Shown: piece by piece, positions 35,170-47,708 of the stretch
Layout: every line of letters begins with the position of its first letter
Position numbering within the stretch: the stretch's first letter is position 1
Assembly: GCF_008831285.2 (NCBI RefSeq)
Contig: NC_045139.1
Coordinates: forward strand, 9,885,204-9,945,203
Reading direction: 5' to 3'
Length of the DNA: 60,000 nucleotides
Source of the DNA: Nymphaea colorata
Taxonomy: Eukaryota > Streptophyta > Magnoliopsida > Nymphaeales > Nymphaeaceae
Program-made: the position numbers and the translations under genes
Notes under the pieces: model-generated
The model's database searches: none
What the model saw: the letters and a program-made list of their open reading frames with translations, nothing else
Told to the model about the DNA's origin: nothing

Positions 35170-35325
35170 TATATATATATATATATAGATATATATATAT
35201 AGAGAGAGAGAGAGAAAGAGAGAGAGAGAAAAAAATTCTACGGCTTCTCACAGCATACTGTCCGATGCAATGCATCGTGAGGTTGTCATTACGCGGACCT
35301 CAAAATGGAGGAAGGATTTCAGTTC
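35170..35325. repeat. Microsatellite-linked dispersed repeat, copy 2
   Basis: (TA)n-(GA)n followed by CATACTGTCCGATGCAATGC and TCAAAATGGAGGAAGGATTTCAG, the same motif order as at 21284-21415. Confidence 0.6.
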
Positions 35326-35437
35326 CTTTCTATTTATAAAGAAATTGAATCCAGCCAACTGTTAGGTGGATAAATAACTAAAATTCATCACTTAATTAAA
35401 AGCACTAACAAACTGTACTTATTAACATCATAAACTG

Positions 35438-35441
<4 letters not shown>

Positions 35442-35494
<53 letters not shown>
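35442..35494. repeat. (TA)n-(GA)n microsatellite
   Basis: 28 bases of TA followed by about 24 bases of GA. No related body follows, unlike 35170. Confidence 0.96.
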
Positions 35495-38400
35495 TATGGG
35501 GCAGTATTGAATGTGCGAAACGGGAAACTAGTATGTTTATACATGTAAACATGTTTAATATGCATGAATTACTAAAGAATAACCAAATTTAAATAGTTTT
35601 ACAATTCACGAATACCATTCATTTTTTTTTTTTTGTGATCCAGTGTATCCAATTACCATACAATAGAAAATGACGAAATTATTTTACCATGTTTTTCAAC
35701 CCCATGCATGAATTACGCTTGGGTAGACCCCGAAGCTTTTGCAACGTATTTTATTTAATTTTCTAGACGATTTTTTTGGATAACCCTTGGTTAATGTGCT
35801 TATTATTGGAGATGATTTTCCTGCTGCTTTTGATCAATTATTTTGTCTGCTTTTTCGTAAGGAAAAGTTAAATAAGTATCTGTTTAGGTGAACGATCCGA
35901 TTGCTGCTGGCACCAAACCACGCTTTCGTCGTTCTTCCTTTGCTTAATTAAAGGAGCTTATGGTGCAAAAATCAGATCGAATCAAGGACAGTGCTGAGCT
36001 TGCAGAACAAAAGGCAGAGGAAAGAAGAAGAGCATAAAGCCAAAAGCAATTTTCCTTTTTTTAGGTAAAAAGTAAGGCTTGGATTCTTAATCAGAAGCTT
36101 CCTGGAGTACAGAGCCAGCTGGTTAAGATTCAATCAAGGCAGAAAAGAAGAACACATTTTTTCACTTTTATTTTCATAATATGAGAGGAAATTAACCATT
36201 GATTTTTATTTTATTTTGATGTAATCGATTTTCACAATACTGTTCCTCCTCCTTCAACTTGGTAAGCTTTGATTGAGCCTGACTGAGACCACCTGCCGGC
36301 CGGCCACCGCCGGTGGCGGAGAATATTCCTTTCACCTAAAAAGATATCATTAACTAGTGAGTGGCTTGGCATGTTGCCTACACCTAACCATAATTCATTG
36401 AGAGAATAAAATGCTGCGAGGTTGATAATTTATGATAGATCTGGTGAATTATGGGCTCAGACTAGTTTTGAATGCTTATAAGGTAGCATCAATAAATGGA
36501 TGCGGCTTTATTGAAAATGGTACCCAAGTCTGGATCCTTAATTGTTGACTCAGATCTGCCAACCCTTTCCAAGTGGACCAAATTGAATACACTGTCAGTT
36601 GGATCTAGGTGGAAAAATATCATAACCGACATCGTGGATCGGGACCTCGAAGTCAAACGCTCCAGATCCACATTTGAAATTTGGGTGGGGTAACCTTGAA
36701 GTACTTTTTATGTTTTTTTAAGCTTACAGCTTTGGACATTATGCATCCATCTATTCGCATGGTTGGAATTATAAAATACAACACAATGTGGAAAACAACA
36801 TAAAAGCAAGATTGATCATATTCTTTTTAGCTTACAACTCAACAGACCTATAACGATAAAACACTAATTGTTGTACATTGAATAAAAACGTGTTTCAAAG
36901 ATGAATGAATTCCTTATGCTTAAGCATGCCCATATCATATTTAACACAATGAAAAGAGAGCTTCTGACTTATGATGCTCTGAGTTGATTTTCTCAAATTT
37001 GATATGCTGATGTGACCCGGATAGCTAGTCTGATGACAATTTTATCAACCTAAGAATCATATTCTTTTCGGAATGCAAAAACTATATATAGAGTTTTAGA
37101 TCACAATTTCTTTCGACATTTCCTTTCAATGTTAAGTTGATAAGAGCAACTCCCAAACAACATTGGGACAAGAAGCTACATGCACACAAGCTTGTAAATA
37201 AGACTGCTTGTACTATAATATATAGACATTCTGCAGACACACACACATACATCGAAATATGCAGCTATCTGTACACAAGCTTACACACACACATATATAC
37301 ATAAGCTAGGCTGCATGTGCCAGCCCGAAAGCTCCGCTGCTTCAGATGCATCCAGGCTTGTGAATGGCAGGCAGGATCAGGGCGTCCCTGCCGCAATGAT
37401 AAAAGCCTGCAGCAGACTTCTGAATATATGGCTACAGGCAAGCCCATCCTGGCCATGCTATAAAGTCATGGTACCAGATGTCATGCGACTCCATCTGATC
37501 GTATTCTATTCGGCTCCTTTTTTCAGGACATCCCGTTCTGGCAGCGAGTCCTTGATAATCGGGTTTGAATTCAGATGCAAAACATTATTATCGTCTTGAT
37601 ATTTTAATCTTTTTTTATCATTTTCTGCAAAAAAAACTGCTTTTCATGATTTTATCCGGCAAAAGAAATCCTCTACTCCATTACACATAAATGCATGAAA
37701 TTTTGAACGTTCAGATGGGACCTGTTCATAGGACCCCTCTATGTCATTAGCTATGATGAACGGCAAAGATAGTCCATAGTCGCCTTTACCCGATGTGCAG
37801 TCAAATTGATATATATGTAATGCTCGAATAGAGTACCCCATATTCTCCTCTCCTATAAGAACTTGTCAATGTGCTGTTGAATGCATTATTGCATTTAATA
37901 CTAGACATGAGTACAATGCTCAAGAGCGAAACATCGTGGACAGGCCTCGTAGATGACTTCTTTTCAGTTTAATTTTCATGAGTGTTATTTTTTTTAAAAT
38001 GAAAACAGAAATATACTTGACATTGTAGTTGAAAGATGTATCATTTGATCACCCAAGTCCCGAAACCACCTTAAACCTTCCAGGCAAGGGGAAATAGGTG
38101 GTTGGGCTCTCGCACACCACCAAAATACTAGACCGAGTACTATAATTTCCCATATTTGCCGTCCACGGCCAAAGCAGCTTTGAGGAGACTTTTATAAGAA
38201 GAGAGGCATCCAGCTGGGGTACTGCACACCTAAGAAACTAACTACGCGGTTTCCTTTTCTCATATATATATGTAGAAGGAAAAATCATGCATCAGCCACT
38301 TCTCATCTTTTACTTGTAACCAGAAAATGTGCAGCATAATCATGGTCATGGTTAACTGCCCATATTATTTTATTTCCAAGATACAAGATGAAGCCCGAAA

Positions 38401-41400
38401 AGAAAAAGCATTAACATGTTTTCTTGATATCCAAGTAACCAATGAATATGTCAGCTCGGAAGTAGTTGTAATCCAAGGGAGCAGTATCGTGGGTAGCTGT
38501 CTATTCAAAATTGATGGCAGAGGAACCATTGGTTTCATTCATGAAATAGGGTTTTCAGTGCTCATAAATGTAGGCAATTGACGTATGCTAGCTACTGTGA
38601 TCTATTATTTTGATCATGATAAAGACAAACCCTAAGCGTGTATATCTTCTAGCAAGTGGGCAGCCCAAGTTGTGCGTTGTTGGGATGAGCCAATCCCTCC
38701 CCATGATGAAGATCAAAAAGTCCTGCTTGGCAATTGTTCTTTCAGAATGGAAGAATCTGTCCTAGCTAGATATGCCAGCAGTTAGTTCAATAAACGAATT
38801 CTCAGCATACCCACATAATGTCCTGTCCCGGTGTGGACTGAGCAGGGCAGTGGGCTCCGGTGGGTCCGTGGTTTGGGCCTTGACTTATTAGGCTAGTTGG
38901 TATACTAGACTGGTCCTCACTGTGTCTCCTGCTGAACTGCCATCGCAGAAAGAAAGCTGCTCTTAGTTTTTCTCTTCTGTGATGGAAGGAAAAGGTTTAA
39001 GGTCGAAGGCTGTGGTTAGAAAGCCTGGACCCCATTTTTTGCCAAAGAAAATGAAGAGTTACCCGCTTACCCGTCTCCTGAAACAGTCTTCTTTTCATTA
39101 TTCTCTGCAAGATCCGGCTATCGGGATCTGCGCTGAGCCACTGAGAGACCTGGCGTCTCTGCTCTGTTCTTTCTTTCTTAATTATATATCATGGCACTGT
39201 CCTTGTGGATTAAATAAATCACCTAGTAGATTTTTGTTGTTTTTTCAGAGGTTTCATTCACTTGAGCTAGGTGAGTGGCTTACAGCATCCTACTTGCAGG
39301 TTTTGTTCTTCAATACGTAGACAGTTCATACCTTTTGCAATAAGGAGGAAGCAACTATAGCATATGAGAAAAGGATAAGCAAGATTTTTATACTAACTGA
39401 CAACCAGCATGGTGCATCCTAAAGCCATACTTCTTAGATGGGTAATTCTAATAAGTTTAGAAAGCTCGGGTGAGAGAAGGCTGCCCAAAAAGGACCGAAA
39501 CCCTCGTCCATCCTCCTGTTCTGAAGGTCTAGGGCTGCTTTGGGACTGGGTGGACACATTATCTGTATTAGACTGGTAATTCTAACAAGTTTAGAAACTC
39601 AATCACTTGCTTTTAGTGTAAAGAAGCTCATTTTCAGGTAAATCAAGCTTTTCATATCTTGGCGGTTGGTATGAACTTTGTGTTACAAGTTATAAGCGAG
39701 CAAATGAATTCTTAATTAGTTTTGGAGGCAAAGCTTCTGCAAAATCGAGAACATCACTGGTGCAAGAAACAAAAAATCAAATAGGATAAACTTGTACCCT
39801 CTCACATGTTTCTTTTCCACATATGCCATTCTTTTTTGTATTATAAACTCAAAAAAAAATCAATTCAATTAAAATGTTGTATTTATATTCATCCTGATGG
39901 TGTTTATCTGGTGGGTATCCCGAAAATTAATGAAACCACTTGGGTACTGGATACTTATTCTTCATATTGTTTCTGTCACACTGCAGGCGGTTGAAGGAAA
40001 GATTGTCGATCCACACTGGATCCGAATTTGCTATGTCAGACTTTATCTCCTTGTCAGTTTGACTCGATTCAGTACATTTTTAAGCGCGTGGAATGTCCTC
40101 TGGACACGGTGCATGTTTTTCAACATCTGAATATTCAGACCAGCATTGGCACTTCTGATGATCATATTCAATTTTCCATTGCACATACGACTAATTCAGA
40201 TCAGGACCAGAATATAAAGAAATTAAGCATGTATGTGAAGAGGTAACTGTATCTAGCTTCTCTATCCACAGTTGCTTTAGTACTGTTGAATACAGACCGA
40301 AGCAAACAACTTGCTAAAAGATAGCTTGAGATTATTCAATCACACACACACATTGCTATACATAGTGTATATATTGGTCACGAGGAACTAATTCCCTTCC
40401 TATATAAGTAACTCATCAAGATATCGCTCATTAATATTCTTTTTTACAATCAGTGTTTTCACGCCCGTATCTATCAAATCTAACAACGGTGGTTACTGTG
40501 TTTATCACTTTCTTCTTTATATACAATGAGTAAAGGCAAGAACCGTGTGGACAGATTATGATTCATCCAATCTATTTGATTAACAGCGTACAAATTGTTA
40601 AATAAAAAACATTTTTAAGTTTTAAAAAAAAATTGTTTTCAAACTACCTTTTCAAAAAGCGATTCTACACTTTGCCCATTGTAAGTCATCCATCAAGTTA
40701 GCTAGTAATTTTCAAATTAATTCTACATATTCTTTATATCTACTCAACTAATTACATATTTCATGAACTATATGTATGTTTGTGAGAGAGAGAGAGAGAT
40801 GACGGTAGATCGAAAATTTGGTTTTGCCGAAGAAACACACAAAACAGGTTTTAAAGCTGGTTTGAAAAACAGATTTGCACACAAAACAACGTTCTTTGAC
40901 GCTGTCATCCATAAAGGATTTTTTTCTAAAGTTATTTTGTGCCCAAGCTAAATGACAATGTTTTTAGTCAATCTTATAGTGTAAATAGACACAAAGTTGT
41001 GTTTTTTTTGTCTTGGAAATATAATCATAACCTTTGACCCAGCACATATTTTTGTGCATTGTGACTCACTGACTTTTCATGCCGTCGGCTTTCCTTTTTA
41101 TGCCTTGCTATTAATGTGCTTCATATTTTAAAAGATTTTATTTGTTATGCACGAAAGTAACAACTCATTGCCCAAAAAAGAAGTCTAAAGGCCACCCCCA
41201 ATTCCCTTACTTTTGATGTCCTAGGCCTGGGTAGAGTAAGGTACACCATGATACAATTGTTTGCTGTTATAAGAGAGTAGCACCTATCAAAATTGAAGGG
41301 ATGATATATCATTTTATTGGAAAAATCTAAAACCACAAGTGTATGGGCTCAAACATCTTGAAAAAATCTTGTTGTTTATGCTGTTTTAAACCATGTGAAC

Positions 41401-43424
41401 TATTACCATATAAGAGACATGGTTACGTGCAGGCTGTGCATAATACACAACCTCTAAGAAAAGACCAACTGAACACACGTTTGAGGGTACTTGACATGCA
41501 CAAGAGCCTATTCACTACTCAATTGTAAATCAACCAACCATGCAAAAGAAACATACATGACATCTCAAATTAGTTGTTTAAGTACATTTTATGTGTTTAT
41601 TATTTTCCAAGATAAAAGACAATAAATTCAACGTCTATGCATTGTTTTAAGCTAAACCCTTTTTTCTTTTTATTTATTTCTTGTGGTTAAGTGCACTAGT
41701 ACAAAAGCGGTAAACAAAGATTCCAAGGAAAATGTGTTTGTGTTTGCTTATAGAATGATTTTCTTATTGACATTTGGAAATTATGTGGTGTCTCCTTCTG
41801 TGTGAGCCTCGAGGGGCATAACTTGTCGAGCTGGTGGACAAATGAAAGCTTGGTCATCAATTTGATTCATGTGACCGCTACTTTGAACTGCAAATGATTG
41901 CAAACACCATTTTTGAGTTAAAGTAACTGTAAGTTCACTCGTATCTTGAATTTGCTCCAGACCCTGAAGGAAAGGGGGCAGCTTCTTTAAAATTGATGTA
42001 TCTCCTTCGTCTTGTCTCTGTGTGTGTGTTTTGAAAGTCGCGTGCTGAGTCACTTAGATGGTAGATGTTGGATAACTCTTGTTCCATATTCTTCTCAAAA
42101 TGTTACATGTCTCATTGATCCTGGCTTTGAAGGCTGGTCTTGTAAGGACCACGAAATATATGACCGGTCAGATTTTGGGTCCAATCAAAAGATTCGCCCC
42201 CACCAACGTCGTTTTTCTTCAGATCCTTCTGCCTCCATGCTTGGAAGCCCATCAGCATAAAAGAATTGAAAATCAATTTAATGCTTTAAGCTCTTAATTT
42301 CTGTCTTCTACAGCCATTTCTGATCTCTTGAACAAATATCAACGCTTGGTGGTTTTAATTTGCTAGATTTGTTTTGATCAAGATGAAAGAAAATGATCAG
42401 TTTCTGTGGCAAAGAAGTACTTGATCGCTTTCCGCCTCGATCGGGCAAGGGGTAAATGTATCACGGTGGTTTAAATTTCTAATTTTACAAAATATAAAGT
42501 TTTATTCCGTGTAGAAACATAAATATTTTGATTGAGCATAAATCTAGAATAATTTATAAATGCCATGTACTTTTTTAAGTAACTGAAAATTGTTCCCTTA
42601 AATTTAAAACCGAATGCGTGTTCGATTTTTAAGTAATTTCAAGCAAGTATATATTTCCTAAATAGTTACTACCATGAAATGTAATACATAGATTATGACT
42701 AATCATCTTTTATATATAAACAGTATCCAATTATATATTCTTAACTTCGAAATGGTTTCGTGATCAGCTTTTCACCATTTAGTTTTATATGCAGTTAAAT
42801 ATAATAGCTTTTTCTATTTACGTAACCTTTTCCATTCTTCTTCTTCTTCTTCTGGATGGCTGCTCTCTGATAGATCGAAAAGAGATTGCAAAGTTGTATT
42901 ACAGAACGGCAACATTCAGTAGTGCACGCCTTTCCCCGTGACATTTACTACTTTTTCGGCGCTTGCATCTCAGAATGTCAGAAACTCCCTCTCTCTCTCT
43001 CAGATTGTGATGAACTGATGTTGATCCTCTTGTAGTCTGCTTCGATATGATAAAATAGATGTTGGCGCTCGTCTTATTCTAATGGAGGAGATAACAGTAC
43101 TGACGCTAAGATGCATGAACAAGCTCATGCTGAATTCTTATTAAAATTAGAGCAATCAAGCGCAATCAGTTCGTGTGGCTGGTATTCAACCGGCTCAAAT
43201 AAACAATTTAGATTCCTATACAGTGCGTAAATATTGATCCAAATTATTGAGCAAGTTGGACAGTCACCAGGTTTTGGATTCTTTGTCGTGCTTAGGCATG
43301 GAAGGGAGGCACGTAGGTGCAAATGAAGCCCTGCCAATTTAATTTCAAGGGAGTGATCATGTAATTTCGTAACATATAACATATTATATTAAACCTTCTA
43401 AAACGTCAATCAGTGCTTCATCCA

Positions 43425-43453
43425 TTATATTTATTATTATTATTATTATTATT
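43425..43453. repeat. (ATT)n microsatellite
   Basis: Eight or more ATT units near TATATTTATT. Confidence 0.9.
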
Positions 43454-44006
43454 TTGGACGGACCGGCAGATCAGAATGTCCAAAAATATAGTATTATTGA
43501 GAAGAATTTTTATTTCTCCATGATTGAATTTGATCGTTGAAAATAACTACAAGTGAAGCAATTACATTTTTGGTGCACAAGATCCGTTTGCTAAAGAAAT
43601 TAACTAAATCCGGGATATTTCATGTCAAAGCCTAATCTTAATGTTAAAGAGAAATCAGGGAGCTAGAATTGTGGACCAAGAAAGTGCGTTTTATAAAATA
43701 ACTTTTTTCTAAGGCAAGATTCTTAATTTGTTTCGATGCTTCAATAGCATACCGTATGGAATAGTGATCATGTACGTGAATTTTATTTTTCTAGGTTGTA
43801 AGCGTGTAGTTTTATTTTTCCCCTAATTTTCTTCTTAATCCCACATTTATACGAAACTAACAAATTCATCCCTGGTTTATTGCCATTGAATTCACCCCTA
43901 ACACTCTTACTCTTAAAACAAACTTTTATTTTCTACTTAAACCTTTGATAAGCAGCTGAAGATAAATAAACAATGAGGAAAATGGGTTTTATGTAATTTG
44001 AAATAC

Positions 44007-44042
44007 AGACTTGTTATATATATATATATATATAACAAGTCT
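44007..44042. repeat. 36-bp perfect palindrome
   Basis: AGACTTGTTA, a TA core, and the exact mirror TAACAAGTCT. A non-TA stem of 8 bases on each side of a TA tract makes it more than a plain microsatellite; able to form a cruciform. Confidence 0.9.
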
Positions 44043-45628
44043 CCATAGCCTTGGGGGTTTTAAGTCGAAAATAATTATTTGTAAGTAAACATTAAAAAAT
44101 AAGGAATCTAACAGAACGTTTGATGTGACGAAAAGACTTCAGGAAAATGTAGTAATCTGCCTTGATAGATGCTACTGCTTAGGTATTTGGGCTTCCCTTA
44201 GTCTTTTATTTATAATTTTCACATGTTCCAAGAGAACAAAATTTGTGACCTCGCATAGTTTATGCTTTTGGATGAGCTAGCTTACCTAATGGGATGGAAC
44301 AGCATTTTAGCCCCATGTTCAGTATAAATGGAGGAGAAGTATATTTTTTATTTTTTTATCTTTATAAAAACTTTTTTTTTTTACTTTTTCTCAACCTTTT
44401 TTCTCTAAGGTATTTTTTCATCATTTCAAGTATCAAATAATTTAGATGATGCTAAAGTCTTGTTAAACAAATTATGTTAGAATATAGCAAAATAATTCTT
44501 TTTTTTTTAAGAAAGAAATTATCTTGATTGGAAAAACCAGGTATGAACTTCAAATTAACATGGTTTTAGCGTCATCAAGGCCCTAAGCCTTTGACTGCAA
44601 TCTTGAACTAAAAACTTAAAAAGTCCAGAAGTGCAGCTTCAACCTTTTTCAACTCTTTAAAAGTTAGGCCTTGAAGTCATTGCAAGCACGTAAGATATTT
44701 CTAAAAAGCATTGGTTTCTCTTCAAAAGCACAATTTCATCTTTTCATTGCCATCAAAATGATCGAACTTTTTAATTTTTATCGCTTTCCCAGCCGTTCAT
44801 GATCCGAGGGCATCAGAAATTTTGAAAAATCAACACGCCGCCTTTTTCGTTCGTTTGTGCTCACGTGATTTCTTGACCGTTTACCGTTTAATTAAGGCCC
44901 AATATATCTGAGGAACGATTTAACCATAACCCACCACAGAATATTACACCAAATTTGTTCGACTTATCTATCTATCAAATAGGAAATAAATGTATAACCT
45001 ACAAACGAAATTAAGAATTAAAAAATAATTTAATATTTGAAATTGCTTTAAAAATGAAAAATATAAATCATTATAAGTCATGCATCCCACCAGGATCCAG
45101 TTAGACAATACAACTGCAGAACTCGGCCCAGTACTCAAGGGCACTTCAGATCTGAATCTGATCCATTTACGATTCTCAAGGATCAAATACGTGGCGAATT
45201 GATCTGGTTCAGACATTATTCATCTTTATTATTTAATTTCTCTATTTTTTGAAACATTTAATTCTCCAAAAAAAAAAACTTTTATTTAAAGATTGATATT
45301 CCATCGAAGAAAGGTTTTTCATAAGGATGGTGTGTGAAGATAAACATGAGAATATCATTTGGGGTGAGAGGCCAATCCGATATACAAGCATGGTTTATCT
45401 TAATATATATATATATAGAAAATTACAGCCTTTTCGTCATTAGCTGGTCAAATTAAACGTAAAAGAGTCCTGCTCAATACTCAAGCCTTCTCTGCAACTA
45501 AGAGAGAGAGAGAGAGAGAGATCAGATGCATTTGCTGGCTAGAATTCTAAGTATTAAGAGGATTCTGGTCTTGACTGAACTCTTTGGCAAGCACACGTGA
45601 ACCACATCGAAGATCAAGGTTTGCACTC

Positions 45629-45636
45629 TATAAATA
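45629..45636 (+). promoter_or_regulatory. Candidate TATA box
   Basis: CTCTATAAATACC lies 89 bases before the ATG at 45718, ideal for a plant promoter with a short leader. The leader ends in a GAGAGTAGAGAGACAGAGG purine-rich run. Confidence 0.5.
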
Positions 45637-45717
45637 CCAGCACGACAAAGAAGTTTTACCTAATCTCTGCTATCTTGATCCTGAGATCGAAAGAGAGTAG
45701 AGAGACAGAGGTAAGGG

Positions 45718-46032
45718 ATGTCCTTTGAAGCGTTGGCCATGGCTGGGGCTGATTGGAGGGAGTATGCTGCTGCTCTGTCGTCGTCGGAGCAGGAGGGTGC
45801 TGCTGATAAGGAGATGGTACCAACATCTCTGTTGGTGGAAAGCTTGGACGTCAGCGAGGTCACTTCCAGGATCGAGAGATCGAATCTTGAAGAAGATGTG
45901 GAGAAGACGAAGCAGTTGCTGAAGCTGTGGGCAAAGGCTGTTGCTTGCTCTTTGAAGAAGACTATGGTGCATGGCCACTGCCAAGACGCAGACGGCGGCT
46001 CACTTGTCAAACAACGATGCCATGGAGGTTAA
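45718..46032 (+). CDS. Small hypothetical protein, 104 aa
   Basis: Not recognised. Supporting signs are a TATA box 89 bases upstream, a purine-rich leader directly before the ATG, locally higher GC than the flanks (which are strongly AT-rich immediately after), and a plausible composition. An N-terminal Ala/Ser/Glu-rich part (MSFEALAMAGADWREYAAAL) is followed by an amphipathic, coiled-coil-like stretch (residues about 50-80, with SRIERSNLEEDVEKTKQLLK and LWAKAVACSL) and a short basic/Gly tail. No signal peptide or membrane segment. Single exon. The antisense frames at 45660-46010 are taken as shadows. It could also be the first exon of a longer gene or a non-coding transcript. Confidence 0.5.
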   Translation: MSFEALAMAGADWREYAAALSSSEQEGAADKEMVPTSLLVESLDVSEVTSRIERSNLEEDVEKTKQLLKLWAKAVACSLKKTMVHGHCQDADGGSLVKQRCHGG

Positions 46033-47199
46033 TTAGCGAGCTCTGCAGATGGCTCGTGCATGTTTCACGTGAGGCCTAACACAATGGAGACATGGAGAGA
46101 GATTTTTTAACTGGATTTTTTTCTTTGGTTGATTTTATTAATTTGATTTCTTTAAATTTTTTTCTTGATGTTTCAATTGTGACATGTTATAAGACTAATA
46201 ACATTGATGAAAAAATAATTAATCTCAATGAAACATTGTTTCGATCGATCGATCGCCATCCCTTGATATCTCTATGTTCAATGAGAAGCTCAACACTTGA
46301 ATCATATATTTTTCAACTAAAATCCGTATTAAGTATGAGCATTCATATGTGGTCGTATTTAACGCTTCAATATATATAAAACCTGTAAACATATATGTTC
46401 GATACCTGAGAGTCCATTACCATCAAAATAATCGACAACAGTGCGAAGTTCTTATTCAAGATTCAATCTCTTCCACCTCCTTCAAATTCCTTGAAATTTG
46501 ATTTTCTTGTTGAACAGTTGGGCAATCTCCAGCATTAATTTGGCCGTGATGCATGTCATGAACGCAAAATCAAGCCCATGATTATGAAATCGTTGTCTTC
46601 CTAGATACCCTTAATTAATTACCAGCTCGTTATTAAATTCACCTCATAATTGGTGCATTACCTATAAAACCTACGGAAAAAAATGTTGCATAAACAGATT
46701 ATTGCATTATGAGCTTGATATATGCACGTGCATAATAGGGATCGACGTGGATTTCAATCGGTCAAATATTAAAAAAGAAGTTAATTAATTAAAATTTAAA
46801 TAGAGTAATTGGACTCTATTGATTCTAGATTAGGATTCACAGGAAGATACGATTGGATAATATTGGACATCTTAAATCTGTACTCCAGGTTTCCGTTTCA
46901 GTGTTAACAATCGTTATATTCGACGTCCGGCATGTTAGATTTCAATTGATTGGCCATGGTTTTGTGATGAGATGCAAACATATATGACAGACTTTTTATT
47001 CGTTGCATACAATAAGAGAGAGTTATCTGGGGGTTGGGTGGAGGCTTTAGCCCTTTTTGTCGGGTGGTGAGAAACCCCGCTCACTCACCTAAAAATGAAT
47101 TTAAAACATCACCACATTAGTTCTGTTAAATGCATCAGCCTTAAACCATAGAATCTTTGCAAGGCCTAAGAAGCACAATGAGGTCCAAGTGTACTCATA

Positions 47200-47540
47200 A
47201 CCGCTTTATTAAAAAAAAAATGAGAAAAACGTCAAAAAAGGGTCAGCTGAAAAAAAGCGTAAAATGCATTTTTTAAAAAACGTCAAAGTAAAAAAAAAGA
47301 AGAATAAACCACGTTTTATTCATTTTTTATTCTTATTTTTCACATTTTTTATGTTTTTTTCCTTTTTTTCCTTTTTTTATATATTTTAATTGCCAGATTT
47401 TTATTTTACATTTTTTACATTTTATTTTTGTTTGTTGGCTTTTTAAAATTTTGCTGAGTTTTTCCCAAAAAACAACTTCGTCAAACTGTACCTAAGAAAA
47501 CCTTTCCCATTTTATACGAAAAAACTGTATTTGTGACAAT
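47200..47540. repeat. Dispersed T-rich repeat, copy 2
   Basis: Same ordered blocks as 11520-11870, including GCCAGATTTTTATTTTAC, TTTTTTACATTTTATTTTT, AAACAACTTCGTC and AAAAACTGTATTTGTG. Confidence 0.65.
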
Positions 47541-47599
47541 GCTCCTTCCCATGCCGTTTGCACCTACTCTTCTTAGCATTAATGTGAGCATTAAGTTGG

Positions 47600-47708
<109 letters not shown>

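Larger units (their letters stand above)
32666..45620. other. Long spacer without a supported gene
   Basis: Microsatellites are listed separately. GGATCC/AGATCT-rich patches (33210-33330, 33800-33890, 36510-36680, 45090-45210) look like old transposon subterminal sequence. 37290-37500 is locally GC-richer with open frames on both strands and no domain. A 90-codon minus-strand frame at 42053-41781 and a 113-codon frame at 38979-39320 have ordinary amino-acid make-up but nothing I recognise. A TTTATAAGAAGAG promoter-like string lies near 38188. Confidence 0.4.
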
